A DNA stretch of 37,274 bases from Paenibacillus sp. yr247 (GTDB taxonomy: Bacteria > Bacillota > Bacilli > Paenibacillales > NBRC-103111): assembly GCF_900103825.1 (NCBI RefSeq), contig NZ_FNIF01000034.1, positions 1 through 37,274 of the forward strand. Reading direction: 5' to 3'. The notes under the pieces are model-generated. The model worked only from the letters and a program-made list of their open reading frames with translations. It did not search any database and was not told the DNA's origin. Below, in pieces: positions 7,575 through 17,245 of this stretch. The position numbers were made by a program, and so were the translations under genes. The stretch's first letter is position 1, and each line of letters begins with the position of its first letter.

Positions 7575-8155
7575 CGTAAACCTATTTTGTTGATTTTACT
7601 GGGTTTGCCGCGGCATGTGATGAAGGTGAAAAAAAGAAAGTCATGAACCACCAGGAATTACCATGTATAGAAAGTTGTGAACCGCAAACAGAATCAAAAT
7701 GTTATAGTCAAACGAGTACCTTCCCAATACGACATTCGACTTCATTAATCCCATAATTGGCTAGCCTAATCTTCTTTTGAAATGGATCAATATCGCATTG
7801 ATAAAGTTGCTCCATTTAATACTAAATATATAAAGAAATCGCTCATTAGATTATGGTCGGGCGATCTCCATTTCACCAATAAGCGATTCGATTCATGTTT
7901 AAAGTGTATATCCCTTAGTCCATTTCACTCTCTTGAAAGTCTCTCAATTTATCTAAAGTCTTCAAGACATAAGTAAACCAAATTAACCTTTCATTATAAT
8001 ACCCAATCGATCTCAGAAAAGTCTTTCGTAATCGGTTTGCATTTCGTACATCTTCGATTAGCCTGGCATGAAAAACCACTTTGTTCCGACGGAACTTCCG
8101 AAACCAGTTCCTCCACAGTTAAGGCATCCACTTGGAGTTCCAAACCGCAAATCGA
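7575..8155. other. Gene-poor stretch
   Basis: The only open frames are short: a 37-codon frame from 7648 without a good ribosome site, and a 64-codon frame at 7782-7976. Neither resembles a known protein. From about 8069 one frame reads KNHFVPTELPKPVPPQLRHP and onward, which looks protein-like but was not identified. I see no RNA gene. Confidence 0.4.
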
Positions 8156-9307
8156 TTATTGTTCGCTTAATGGAATAACTTTGGTTCCTGAATTGAGTAT
8201 TTTTATTTTTACGTTAACATGAAAAGGAACTTCTGGAAAAACTTCATCCCATTTTGGCTTAAATTTAACTTTCCATTCTTTACGATGCTGTTGATAAAAA
8301 TTGAGCCCTATTCCCAAAAAGTCGGATTTAAACTCTTTTTGGGCTTTTGTTATTACGGCTTCAAATTCTTTTTTTACCTTGTCTTCCAGATCCTTTTCAC
8401 ATGCGTGTAGAATCTCCGGAGTTATGGCTCCGGTATTACCGCCGAATTGGAGCATCGTAGCATTGACTTTCGCCGAAATGAATACTTCGGGTACCTCATG
8501 GCCCGTCTTAATTTTTATTTTCGATTTACTATCTTGAAGTCTGAATACACCGGATACAGAAGCTCCAGTGTCAGGTATCGTTATGGATACAGATGATATT
8601 TCTTGTAATTTTTTATTTGCAATTCGTCCCAATCCTTTGCTTTCGTTCCCATCAAGCACGCCTACCAGCTTGTAGCCTTTAAAAACAACCATATCTGACA
8701 CCTTGAGATTTCCGTCTCCATATATTTTTATTAATGGGGCGATGGGCTCTATTCCTTCTGTCATCAGCATTTTATTAAATTCTTTTAACCTGACCGGAAA
8801 TGAAACACCTACAAGAGTTGAAACCCTAAAAAAATCCACTAACGCTTCCCCGACCAACAGCCCTGTTTTCCCGACCGACATACTCAAAATATTTTCTGGT
8901 TTCTCCTTTGTTAAGACCAAAAATACGGACTCTCTTATACTTGGAGTAATAAATAAATAATCCATGATATTTTTCAGTTGTTGTTTTGCCGCATCTTCGC
9001 TGATAATGACTGCTGTAGCATATCCTAAGAACAATTCTTGCGGCACGATGGTTTGCAGGTTACCGAAGGCTTCCGGCACTGTTTTCCCTGTTCCTTGGAC
9101 CACCTCCTTGGACTTTCCTCCTTCCTTATCTTGTTTTCGAGCCCTTATGATCTCGCAAGTCAAAAGAAATTTTCCGTTATTATCAATATCGATACCGATT
9201 GCACGCACTAAAGCCATGCTTTCAAACTCCATGTAATCCCAGCATCCGGTGCATGCAGTCAGAATGACAATACTTAGAATGAGTCTTATACATTTCGAAT
9301 ATTTCAT
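8156..9307 (-). CDS. gerAC: Ger(x)C germinant receptor lipoprotein
   Basis: The 383-residue C subunit of a GerA-type germinant receptor sits in the spore inner membrane. It opens with a lipoprotein signal ending TACTGCWD, and the cysteine before W is the likely lipid-modified residue. The family opening CWDYMEFESMALVRAIGIDID follows (C-W-D with an E a few residues on). The C-terminal segment AQKEFKSDFLGIG matches the Ger(x)C third domain. The start ATG at 9307 overlaps the upstream stop as ATGA, indicating translational coupling, so the longer frame to 9394 is rejected. It is last in an AA-AB-AC operon. The symbol names the subunit type, not a specific orthologue. Confidence 0.92.
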   Translation of the reverse strand: MKYSKCIRLILSIVILTACTGCWDYMEFESMALVRAIGIDIDNNGKFLLTCEIIRARKQDKEGGKSKEVVQGTGKTVPEAFGNLQTIVPQELFLGYATAVIISEDAAKQQLKNIMDYLFITPSIRESVFLVLTKEKPENILSMSVGKTGLLVGEALVDFFRVSTLVGVSFPVRLKEFNKMLMTEGIEPIAPLIKIYGDGNLKVSDMVVFKGYKLVGVLDGNESKGLGRIANKKLQEISSVSITIPDTGASVSGVFRLQDSKSKIKIKTGHEVPEVFISAKVNATMLQFGGNTGAITPEILHACEKDLEDKVKKEFEAVITKAQKEFKSDFLGIGLNFYQQHRKEWKVKFKPKWDEVFPEVPFHVNVKIKILNSGTKVIPLSEQ

Positions 9308-10404
9308 GTTTTCCTTGATACCGCCTTTTTTCCTTTTGCAAACATCAGGATAGAAACTGTACCCAGGGTAACGATGTAGAATGGATATACACAATATTGA
9401 ATTACCAGTATGTAATAGTAGTATGCTTGGTTAAATGAGCGTATATTCAAAGTTATTATGAATGTAGCAATAGTAATGATGATGATAAGAACCTTGGAAC
9501 TTCTTTTTATGATGGATTCTGAAGCTACCCAGCTGCTGTAGAAATTTCCGGATAGCTTCAATACGGTGATGATAACATAAGTAATTAATAAAAAAATTTC
9601 TACTCCTTGAATGAATTTTCCAATTGTTATTGAAAAAGCTACATTTACACCTGCAAAAGAAATTCTGGAAGCCTCTTCCGGAGAAATAGCGGCTGAGATT
9701 AAGAAAGATACGGCTCCCGGCATTAATACGACAGATACCAGTAACCCTACAGTAAGTGAAAAAAATTGCTTCCCAGGTTGATACAAAGATTCAACCATAA
9801 TGAACATGAATAAAATAACTTCAGAATGCCCTCCTCCTGCCAATAAGACAGCCTTTAGAAATGATGGAACGTCGCTGTCTAACATAGGGAAGATGTTGGA
9901 AGGATCGAATTGGGTTATTACACCGATAACAAGGGTAAAAAATATACCGAGCAAAACAATCTCCAAAGTTGCGCTTAACCTGGATAAATTTTCAATACCA
10001 CTACCTGCGATTAAAAATGACAGTAAAATCATCAGAAACATTGTTGCCCACATCGGTGTATTGTGCAAAACCAAGGTCTTCACCAGCCCTCCGCACAACA
10101 TTAACAGCAAAGCCGACAGGACTATGTTTAATCCAACATAAGCTATAATGAAAATCGTACTGATCAATTTTCCGCTAAACATCTCAAGAATATGGAATAT
10201 GTTTTTTCCCGGATATTTCTTTGCAACGCTCAATACCCATAGGGCAAAGGCAATATTGATAAAACCGCTTACGAATTCCGCAATCCACGCACTTCTCCCT
10301 GCCAAACTGATATTGTAGGAATGATAAAAAACAACTCCGCCATAAGCGCTTGCGAAGGTAAGATATATGGCCTGTAGACTCGAAATCTTTTGCTTTTGCA
10401 GCAT
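9304..10404 (-). CDS. gerAB: GerAB-type spore germination permease
   Basis: This 366-residue B subunit is an APC-superfamily permease-like protein with about ten membrane segments across its length. Hallmarks are an early helix with ASAYGGVVFYHSYN and the middle loop PSNIFPMLD, present in GerAB/Spore_permease proteins. In the family the B subunit binds the germinant in the inner spore membrane. The ATG at 10404 has GGGGAG 9-10 nt upstream. It lies 16 bp downstream of the AA gene and overlaps AC by 4 bp, forming one operon. Confidence 0.92.
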   Translation of the reverse strand: MLQKQKISSLQAIYLTFASAYGGVVFYHSYNISLAGRSAWIAEFVSGFINIAFALWVLSVAKKYPGKNIFHILEMFSGKLISTIFIIAYVGLNIVLSALLLMLCGGLVKTLVLHNTPMWATMFLMILLSFLIAGSGIENLSRLSATLEIVLLGIFFTLVIGVITQFDPSNIFPMLDSDVPSFLKAVLLAGGGHSEVILFMFIMVESLYQPGKQFFSLTVGLLVSVVLMPGAVSFLISAAISPEEASRISFAGVNVAFSITIGKFIQGVEIFLLITYVIITVLKLSGNFYSSWVASESIIKRSSKVLIIIITIATFIITLNIRSFNQAYYYYILVIQYCVYPFYIVTLGTVSILMFAKGKKAVSRKT

Positions 10405-10420
10405 GTCCCTGATCTCCCCT

Positions 10421-11905
10421 TTATTTTTTGGGACCTGGCTTTCTGGTGCTATCCCCCATCCTCGTTTCGTTTCCGGACAATAATCTGGGGCGGGTTCTCA
10501 ATTTCCACAGCGGAGACCTTATCAACAGGTCCTTCATCAGGCTAATTTCGCCGACATCCAAAGGATGGGAAATCGGAACGCCGAAAGAGCGTAGGGTAAC
10601 CAATCTCCACTGCAAAAAAAGAATGCCGATAATGACGCCAAAAAGTCCGAAAATTGTTGCCATAAATATTAAAAAGTAATTAGTTACTCTTGCTACACTT
10701 GCAAGGTTTATCGACGGCAGCGCATAGCTTGAAATCGCAGAGATCGCAACAATGATGATCACGACAGGGCTGACATAACCCGCTTCCACAGCCGACTGGC
10801 TTAAAACGACGGCCCCAAGGAAACCGATGCCCTGACCCAAACCTTTAGGCAACCTCGTCCCTGCTTCTCTAAGTAAATCAATCATGAAGGTCATGAGCAG
10901 CACCTCAATGACGGAAGGGAAAGGGACCTCCCCTCTTCCCGCAGATATACGAATGGCGATAGCCGGGGGCATAATGGAATGATTATAGGCTACAAACGAC
11001 ACATACAGGGAAGGCAATGTCGATGAAATAAAAAAAGCGCAATATCGTATAATTCTCATGATCGAACTAAATATCCATTTTTGCGAATAATCGTCAGGTG
11101 TCTGAAATTCCTGTAAAACCAATAAAGGTACTATGATTGCAAAGGAGAAGTTATCGCATAGTATGGCTACACGTCCATCAGTCAAATTAGCGGCGGTTAC
11201 ATCAATTCGTTCAGTCAGCTTATATTGAGGCCAAATCGATAAAGGACTATCTTCGGTTAGTTCAGTTATGACGGATATCGAATGGACCATATCGATGTCG
11301 ATCCGGTCTAATCTACTGCATATCTCTTCGATAATTTGGGGATTGGCTACTTTTTTTAGCCAAACGATTCTTACTTTTGTATGGGAAATTCTTCCTAATT
11401 TCACCTGTCTAAACATTAAGTTTGGGGAAGGCAATCTCACTCTTAACAGGTTAAAATTTTTATTTATATCTGTTGTAAACGCTTCATTTCCACTCTGCAG
11501 GGAGGGCTCTGTTTCTGATTTTTCACCTACTTCACGCTTTAGTAATGGTATAACTATAGCAAAATCCGTATCGTTACTTGTTATTACAACATGACCTGTA
11601 AGGATAGCGTGTACGAGGTGATCTTTTTCATCTGAACTATAAACTTTCGCTACAGAGATGACTCTGGATTCAATAATATCCATTATCTCGGCTGAAGTTA
11701 GAACACTATCCTCCGAGTTTCTGTCCTGCAATCTTTCGATTACATATTTGTTTATCATTTCATTTTCAATTAGATTTTCTATGTACATAACATTTACTTC
11801 AGCGTTCAAAACGGGTATATTTCTTGAAACGAAATCAACGTCGTCGCAAAATGCATCTTTTAAATATTCCTTTAAACGCATCTTATCTTCTCCATTAAAA
11901 GACAT
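10421..11905 (-). CDS. gerAA: GerAA-type germinant receptor subunit
   Basis: The 494-residue A subunit has a soluble N-terminal region of about 290 residues. A membrane domain of 5-6 segments follows, including the conserved LLREAGTRLPKGLGQGIGFL and then SQSAVEAGYVSP. The family motif RVAILCDNFSFAIIVP lies before it. The ATG at 11905 has GGAGG 11 nt upstream; the in-frame ATG at 11881 (GGAGAAG nearby) is an alternative. An 8-bp inverted repeat (11921-11939) overlaps the ribosome site. It is first in the AA-AB-AC operon and would be expressed in the forespore; no confident sigma-G promoter was found. Confidence 0.93.
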   Translation of the reverse strand: MSFNGEDKMRLKEYLKDAFCDDVDFVSRNIPVLNAEVNVMYIENLIENEMINKYVIERLQDRNSEDSVLTSAEIMDIIESRVISVAKVYSSDEKDHLVHAILTGHVVITSNDTDFAIVIPLLKREVGEKSETEPSLQSGNEAFTTDINKNFNLLRVRLPSPNLMFRQVKLGRISHTKVRIVWLKKVANPQIIEEICSRLDRIDIDMVHSISVITELTEDSPLSIWPQYKLTERIDVTAANLTDGRVAILCDNFSFAIIVPLLVLQEFQTPDDYSQKWIFSSIMRIIRYCAFFISSTLPSLYVSFVAYNHSIMPPAIAIRISAGRGEVPFPSVIEVLLMTFMIDLLREAGTRLPKGLGQGIGFLGAVVLSQSAVEAGYVSPVVIIIVAISAISSYALPSINLASVARVTNYFLIFMATIFGLFGVIIGILFLQWRLVTLRSFGVPISHPLDVGEISLMKDLLIRSPLWKLRTRPRLLSGNETRMGDSTRKPGPKK

Positions 11906-11920
11906 CGATGATAAGGCCTC

Positions 11921-11939
11921 CTTTATTTCATAAATAAAG
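11921..11939. promoter_or_regulatory. Inverted repeat at the gerAA leader
   Basis: CTTTATTT, CAT, AAATAAAG: 8-bp arms with a 3-nt centre, next to the AGGAGG of gerAA. It could hide the ribosome site or act as an operator. Confidence 0.3.
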
Positions 11940-11956
11940 TATTTGTATTGTAGGGA

Positions 11957-12049
11957 TTAGATATTCGGAGAGATTCCAATCTTAGTGGCAAATTCAATCA
12001 GACTTAGTTCATTTAACTTTCTAATCTCTTTAATTCGCTTACCAAACAT
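11957..12049 (-). pseudogene. Truncated XRE HTH fragment
   Basis: From the ATG at 12049 the frame reads MFGKRIKEIRKLNELSLIEF then ATKIGISPNI and stops. This is the first two helices of a Cro/cI-type HTH, cut just before the recognition turn is complete. The frame stays open upstream to 12178 without a recognisable domain. It lies 52 bp ahead of gerAA on the same strand. A remnant is more likely than a functional protein. Confidence 0.55.
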
Positions 12050-12176
12050 CGGAACGACGGAACGCTTTTTATCGATCTGAGAAAGGGCTCCGTACACTAG
12101 ATAGGCATCTGACAAGCCGGCACTCACATAGTGTAATACAGGAATGTTATGCCATCTTAAAAGGGAGCTGTGGATC

Positions 12177-12992
12177 ATGACGATAATGGGCTTTGAGGAC
12201 TGCGCGCTCTTTGAGCTCCGATTTTGGCTGCCGGTTTTGGGTGATCATGCAAGGTTTATCAGGGATGGGCTGGCTCCAGGAGAGGATGCGGAAATATCCA
12301 ATGCACAGCAGTTCATTCAAGCCTTTGATAAGTTGTCGGATTCAGCGAGGGTGAACCTGGATGGCGGGAGCATCGCTGCCTTGCTTCAATCTGTCAATCC
12401 TTGGACCTCACAATTGCGTGCCTATAAACTTCATTTGCTACAACGGTCGCTAACGGGGAATATCGTCATCCACTTGTACCCGACGTTTTTAAATCATATG
12501 GTCGATGAGCTCGAGGAAGCGATGCGCGTTTTTGCGGCACTGACAAGCGGCCAACTGCCTCCAGCAGGACCGGCTGTTCACCAGCATTTAGTATGGCTTC
12601 TAGATGCAGTTGGCCACTGTGACATCCTGTCAGGCGAATTTGATCTGGTAGAGAAGAACTGGAAAAACAAGAGCGGGGAATTCGAACGCTATTTTCAGAC
12701 CTATTATCTCAAAGCGATCGAGCTTGCGGGTTATATGCGTACTGCATTGCCGGATTTCCCTGCTTTACGGCGATTTAATCAAGAAGCTAATACCGTTATG
12801 CTCCTCTTCATGAAATTTCTGTCCGAAGTGCAGGAGCTTACGACCGGAAAAGAATTGCTGAGCACGTTATCAGAGTTAATCCCCGATCATATGTACCGGG
12901 AAGAGTGCTATTATTTGTATAAACTCTCTCAAGCTGCTGCAGGCGTGCCCTGCCCTGATTGTGATCCTGCCAAACCTAGAGTCGGGAACTAA
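12177..12992 (+). CDS. DUF2935 family protein
   Basis: The 271-residue helical protein matches the DUF2935 type: an opening FELRFWLPVLGDHARFIRDG and a second similar half (DCDILSGEFDLVEKNW region onward). Family structures are two four-helix, hemerythrin-like bundles with metal-binding His/Glu residues; H near residue 22 could be one ligand. Function is unknown, but the family occurs in spore-forming Bacillota. The ATG at 12177 has GGGAG 11 nt upstream. It is the only plus-strand gene between the two ger operons and converges on the gerAB gene at 13104, with no clear terminator between them. Confidence 0.75.
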   Translation: MTIMGFEDCALFELRFWLPVLGDHARFIRDGLAPGEDAEISNAQQFIQAFDKLSDSARVNLDGGSIAALLQSVNPWTSQLRAYKLHLLQRSLTGNIVIHLYPTFLNHMVDELEEAMRVFAALTSGQLPPAGPAVHQHLVWLLDAVGHCDILSGEFDLVEKNWKNKSGEFERYFQTYYLKAIELAGYMRTALPDFPALRRFNQEANTVMLLFMKFLSEVQELTTGKELLSTLSELIPDHMYREECYYLYKLSQAAAGVPCPDCDPAKPRVGN

Positions 12993-13067
12993 TCTAACTG
13001 AAAAATCCTTAATTAACGAATCCTTGGGCTGTCCTTCCGGACCGACGGCGTCACTAATCATATACAT
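12876..13067 (-). CDS. Possible small ORF downstream of gerAB, uncertain
   Basis: This 63-codon frame begins MYMISDAVGPEGQPKDSLIK 36 bp past the gerAB stop, with an ideal GGGGAGG 8 nt before the ATG. It runs antisense to the end of the DUF2935 gene, which argues against a conserved protein. No family is recognised. The ribosome site is better than chance, so the first 30 codons, outside the overlap, may be what remains of a real gene. Confidence 0.25.
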   Translation of the reverse strand: MYMISDAVGPEGQPKDSLIKDFSVRLVPDSRFGRITIRAGHACSSLREFIQIIALFPVHMIGD

Positions 13068-13103
13068 AGACATATCCTCCCCGCTTCGCCACCTCTTTTA
13101 TGG

Positions 13104-14192
13104 TTAGATACGGCTCCGTTTTATTTGAGAGCAAAGCAGCAAGACCAGAGGAATAACAAACTGGAAAGGCACTGAAAGCCATGGCCAAATATGCTTCTGA
13201 AACTCGATCACGTCCAGCTGATTAGGATGAAGAAACAGAGATAGCTCAAACAGCGCAAACCCGAGAGGCACGATGTAAATCTGATAATTTCGGCTCCCTA
13301 TCGTCTGCGCTAGGGCTAAAGAGGCAGCAAATAGACAAACGGTCAGCTTCATGAATTCACCAAAAACCCAAACGGTAAACACGATCGGCTCGATTCGTTC
13401 GAAAAAGTCCCCTACAGAGATGTACATCGCGGACATATACGAGGGGAAAATTTGTTTACTCGCGAGTTCGCCCATTACCAGGATATTGACGAAATGGGAT
13501 GTGATCAACCATAAGCCGGACAATCCGATTACGGAGAGGACCGTCTTTTTTACCTTGTCGGCGCAGTTAACGAAAGGGATGATCATGATAAATAGCACCG
13601 ACTCTCCCAAAGGGAATGCTGCGATTTGCGCGGCTCCGTCGAACACGGGACGCCAACCTGTTTCTAATACCGGAAATAGATTTCCAGGATTCATATCTGG
13701 TATCAATAATGCAATGAATATAACTGATTGCAATACCACAACGATTATTAATATAAGCGCGCATCTACAAATAATTTCAATCCCTTGATACGCGGCCCAA
13801 GCGGCAATTGAGATCATGATCAAACTGATCACAACGCTTGGGGTTCGTGGCAGTAACACGGTTCCTGTAAGATCTTCAAAATTGCGCAAAACGTAAGCAC
13901 CTAGCTGGAAGCCGTACCCAGTATACAAAATCCCGATCGTTTTCCCCATCCAGGTGCCAAGTAGGGTCTGGGCAATTCCTATTACCGACTTTTGCGGGAA
14001 TTTTCTGCAAAGTGTCGCATACACCCAAGCCATACAGAGCCCAGCAATGCTACCGATGACGGCGGATATCCAAGAATCATGCCCGGTGGTGTAACCGATG
14101 GGTAATGACATCGAGCTTGCTACTATAAATACGAACATGAGAGCCCAAAGCTCCGTATTTGAGATAAGGACGTTTAGTCCGGAACTTTTCAT
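13104..14192 (-). CDS. GerAB-type spore germination permease
   Basis: The 362-residue protein has about ten membrane segments and Spore_permease hallmarks: early SMSLPIGYTTGHDSW, then PDMNPGNLFPVLETGW in the middle loop. The C-terminal hydrophobic segment ends in LLLCSQIKRS. It would be the germinant-binding B subunit of the second receptor. The ATG at 14192 has GGAGAAGG upstream and lies 23 bp after the small D gene. It is last in an AA-AC-D-AB operon, a different order from the first ger operon. Similarity to the other permease appears limited to family motifs, suggesting a different germinant. Confidence 0.92.
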   Translation of the reverse strand: MKSSGLNVLISNTELWALMFVFIVASSMSLPIGYTTGHDSWISAVIGSIAGLCMAWVYATLCRKFPQKSVIGIAQTLLGTWMGKTIGILYTGYGFQLGAYVLRNFEDLTGTVLLPRTPSVVISLIMISIAAWAAYQGIEIICRCALILIIVVVLQSVIFIALLIPDMNPGNLFPVLETGWRPVFDGAAQIAAFPLGESVLFIMIIPFVNCADKVKKTVLSVIGLSGLWLITSHFVNILVMGELASKQIFPSYMSAMYISVGDFFERIEPIVFTVWVFGEFMKLTVCLFAASLALAQTIGSRNYQIYIVPLGFALFELSLFLHPNQLDVIEFQKHIWPWLSVPFQFVIPLVLLLCSQIKRSRI

Positions 14193-14215
14193 CTACGCGT
14201 CCCTTCTCCGATCGG

Positions 14216-14428
14216 TCATTTCACGAAAATCGAGAGCCATTTTTGCAAAATCATAGAGGGGCTCATGATTTGAAAACCCATAGTCATACACAAACCGACA
14301 ACGGTCGACAGTGTTAAAATGAGCCCTACAGTAACATATTCCTTCATTTGCGCCGTCTTTTTCATCAGCTTCAGTTGTACCCAGATGAGTAAGGCAACGA
14401 AGAACGAGTACATCACAATATTCGTCAT
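14216..14428 (-). CDS. Small two-TM germinant receptor D-type protein
   Basis: The 70-residue protein has two hydrophobic segments (MYSFFVALLIWVQL and VGLILTLSTVVGLCM) joined by a short basic loop (KLMKKTAQMKEY). Two-TM D proteins of this size are known to accompany some GerA-family operons and modulate germination. Position inside the operon, size and topology support that assignment, although sequence identity cannot be tested here. Its ATG overlaps the AC stop as ATGA, so it is translationally coupled. Confidence 0.65.
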   Translation of the reverse strand: MTNIVMYSFFVALLIWVQLKLMKKTAQMKEYVTVGLILTLSTVVGLCMTMGFQIMSPSMILQKWLSIFVK

Positions 14429-15624
14429 TCGGTGTGAACTCCTTTGTTTTCTAGAGAAGAACTAATCATACCGGCTCTTCGCAGGTGGATTTTGGTATCT
14501 ACGAAAACGTCTGCATCAGAAAAAATCGTATCCCAATCATCCCTCACAGTTTTCCATGTCCCATATTGATATTGATGCACCAACAGTCCGAATCCGAATA
14601 TGTCGGATTTCAATTCCGTTTGCGCTTTCCTTATGCTGTGAAGAGTTTGCTTCGTAATCAGTTTACTAAGTCCTTGTTCAATAATGGCTACGCTTTCCGG
14701 CCGACTGATATCCAACTCTACATTACTTTCATGAAGCAAGCCATCACCACTCAGCTCGATATGAATATTTGCTTTGCCGTCTTTTATAACCGTTTTTATT
14801 TTTTTCTCCGTTTTCTTCAAAACAACGCCGACGCTCCCTCCGGCCTCCGGAATCCTTTCGGCCAGATATTCATGCTTTAATTCACCTTTAATCCACATGA
14901 GGCTTCTCGTTTCAATGTCATTCAGGTATCCCACCAATTTGTAATTTTTCATCACCGCTGTCGACGAGAGTTGAAATACGTTTAGCTTCGACTTTTCATC
15001 TTTTTTTTCAACCAAAGTTTGGGGTTTCTGAATCTCTACTGCTCCCAATACGGGTACGATTCCGTCTCGCTCCTGGTTTATCAAAAAGTCCCGGAACGTA
15101 ACCGCCGTACCGACTCCGTTACGCTCCAATTCTCGAACCTCCTCTGACGGTATACGTTCATAAGGATGATCCGTTCGCAACAGTTCTATGGCCTGTTTGC
15201 CTTTAGTCACAACAAGGTAAGTGCGAAGCCGGGTTCCTGGATCCCTGGAGTAGTAATCCAAAATTTCTTCTATTCCTTTTTGGGCTAATGTTTCTCCGAT
15301 GAAGACAACCCGGCGATGTCCTTTGAAAAATTTTCGCGAAAGCAGTAGTTGACACTTTCTCTCTACATCGTAAATATTTGTCCCCGAGGCGGAAATTACG
15401 TAATACGTTTTGTCAAGTGTTCCTGACGTCCCCTCTTTAGAGGGGATAGGTACCTGAATCGAAACAAATAAACGGCCATCTTCGGTTATATCCAGCCCAG
15501 ATGCCATAAAAAGGGCTACGTCATTCATTTCCACCCTGTCCCAACAACCGCTCAAAAGCGGAACCAACATAAGTAAAAGGAGCGTCCGCGCTTTCTTGTA
15601 GGGCCCGATTTCTCCTTTGCACAT
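14425..15624 (-). CDS. Ger(x)C germinant receptor lipoprotein
   Basis: The 399-residue C subunit has a lipoprotein signal LLLLMLVPLLSGC, then WDRVEMNDVALFMASGLDI, the family opening. The C-terminal part has AQTELKSDIFGFGLLVHQYQ. The ATG at 15624 shares one base with the TAA of the upstream AA gene, indicating coupling. The longer frame to 15696 would run inside AA and is rejected. It is second in the AA-AC-D-AB operon and is anchored to the spore inner membrane. Confidence 0.92.
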   Translation of the reverse strand: MCKGEIGPYKKARTLLLLMLVPLLSGCWDRVEMNDVALFMASGLDITEDGRLFVSIQVPIPSKEGTSGTLDKTYYVISASGTNIYDVERKCQLLLSRKFFKGHRRVVFIGETLAQKGIEEILDYYSRDPGTRLRTYLVVTKGKQAIELLRTDHPYERIPSEEVRELERNGVGTAVTFRDFLINQERDGIVPVLGAVEIQKPQTLVEKKDEKSKLNVFQLSSTAVMKNYKLVGYLNDIETRSLMWIKGELKHEYLAERIPEAGGSVGVVLKKTEKKIKTVIKDGKANIHIELSGDGLLHESNVELDISRPESVAIIEQGLSKLITKQTLHSIRKAQTELKSDIFGFGLLVHQYQYGTWKTVRDDWDTIFSDADVFVDTKIHLRRAGMISSSLENKGVHTE

Positions 15625-17147
15625 TACGGTTCTTGCCCTTTCGGTATGCGGGTCTGGCGCTTCCCTTCCTGTTGCGGCCGAAAATACATTGTCCATAAAG
15701 GGGCCCGAAAAAAAGTATCCTTGAGTCCTTGAAAGTTAACCGGTGCCATTGGAAATAAATAGGGAACTCCGAGCGACTTGAGGCCGGCAAGGTGGATTAA
15801 TATGCAAAGCAGCCCTACCGTAATGCCATAAAGTCCAAACATACCAGCAAGCAGGATCATAGGGAACCTCAGAATCCGAAAAGCGAACGAAAAATTATAC
15901 CGGGGTATGACAAACGATGCAATGCCAGTTAATGACACCACAATAACCATCGGGGTCGAAACGATGCCGGCTTGTACGGCTGCTTGACCGACGACAAGGC
16001 CGCCCACGATACTGACGGCTTGACCAATTTGCTTAGGCAAACGAACTCCGGCTTCACGTAAACCCTCGAATGTGCTTTCCATAATCAGCGCTTCCACTAA
16101 TGCAGGGAAGGGGACACCTTCCCTGGCGGCGGAAATGCTTAATATCAATTTTGTCGGAATCATTTGCTGATGGAACGTGGTTAACGCAACATATACGGAG
16201 GGTAAGACCAGGGCAATCATTGTTAAAATGAGCCGCAAAAACCGCATCAAATTCGCAAACAGAACACGGTCGTAATAATCCTCTCCCGCCTGAAGAAATC
16301 CCCAGAAAGACATTGGACCGCTAATGATGAATGGGGAGCCGTCAGTCAAAACCGCAACTCGTCCTTCCAATAATGCGGATACTACATAATCCGGTCGTTC
16401 CGTAACGAGATACTGAGGAAAAGGAGAATACGTGCGTTCTTCGATAAATTGTTCAATATACCCCGATTCCAGCACGCCATCGATCTGAATGTTCTGAATC
16501 CTGGACTTGATTTCTTGGATGACGGTAGCATTAGCAATATCCTCAAGATAGGCGATCGCTACGTCCGTTTGGGTTAGTTCCCCTACGGTTAGCGACTCGA
16601 TTTTCAGTCGAGCTGAACGTATTCTTCTACGGATTAAACTTGTATTGGTCCGAATACTTTCGGTGAACGAATCGCGAGGACCTCGAACCGTGTTTTCCGA
16701 AGAAGACTGCTCGACGGCTCTTGTTTTCCCGCCTGGAATGTTGAGAACGAGTGCTTCCGTTTGTCCCGCAATCAAAATGACAATAGAGCCCTTCAATACA
16801 TTTTGAACAATGCTTGGAATATTCGATGCTCTTTTCACTTGGCTGATGGCAATCAATTGATTTTGCAGAAAAGAAAGAATGTCTTCCCTAGCGTCCAACG
16901 GCCCGGATGAGTTGCCTAACATAAGCGATTTCAGCAGTGATTCGTCCAACTGTTTTTCTTCGATTAATCCATCTATATATAAGAGAAGAGCATTCGTTTG
17001 ACCGCAGATTTGAAAAGAGCGGAATATCACATCCGAGCAAGAATGAAACGTGTTCTTTAAAACGGCTTCGTTTTCTTCCAATGAGGATGTCAGAATGGTG
17101 CTTATCGTTTCGTTCACTAGCGCTTTATCTTGGTACTCTTTTAACAT
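15624..17147 (-). CDS. GerAA-type germinant receptor subunit
   Basis: The 507-residue A subunit has a soluble N-terminal region of about 260 residues with the family signature TQTDVAIAYLEDIAN. Next come GRVAVLTDGSPFIISGP and a membrane domain with GLREAGVRLPKQIGQAVSIV, then GQAAVQAGIVSTPM. The preferred start is the ATG at 17147 (GGAGG 11 nt upstream) rather than the frame opening at 17183. It heads the second ger operon. Only about 200 bp separates it from a terminator at 17246-17280, so the promoter must lie there. Confidence 0.93.
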   Translation of the reverse strand: MLKEYQDKALVNETISTILTSSLEENEAVLKNTFHSCSDVIFRSFQICGQTNALLLYIDGLIEEKQLDESLLKSLMLGNSSGPLDAREDILSFLQNQLIAISQVKRASNIPSIVQNVLKGSIVILIAGQTEALVLNIPGGKTRAVEQSSSENTVRGPRDSFTESIRTNTSLIRRRIRSARLKIESLTVGELTQTDVAIAYLEDIANATVIQEIKSRIQNIQIDGVLESGYIEQFIEERTYSPFPQYLVTERPDYVVSALLEGRVAVLTDGSPFIISGPMSFWGFLQAGEDYYDRVLFANLMRFLRLILTMIALVLPSVYVALTTFHQQMIPTKLILSISAAREGVPFPALVEALIMESTFEGLREAGVRLPKQIGQAVSIVGGLVVGQAAVQAGIVSTPMVIVVSLTGIASFVIPRYNFSFAFRILRFPMILLAGMFGLYGITVGLLCILIHLAGLKSLGVPYLFPMAPVNFQGLKDTFFRAPLWTMYFRPQQEGKRQTRIPKGQEP

Positions 17148-17245
17148 AGGGGTAAATACCTCCACGACAAGCAATGACAACATTAAATATAGTTATGTTC
17201 ATTCTTTTTCTAAATTATGTAAAAACCTCGTAAAATCTTTATAAT

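Noticed and set aside
7782..7976. 64-codon plus-strand frame
   Set aside because: There is no ribosome site or recognisable domain.
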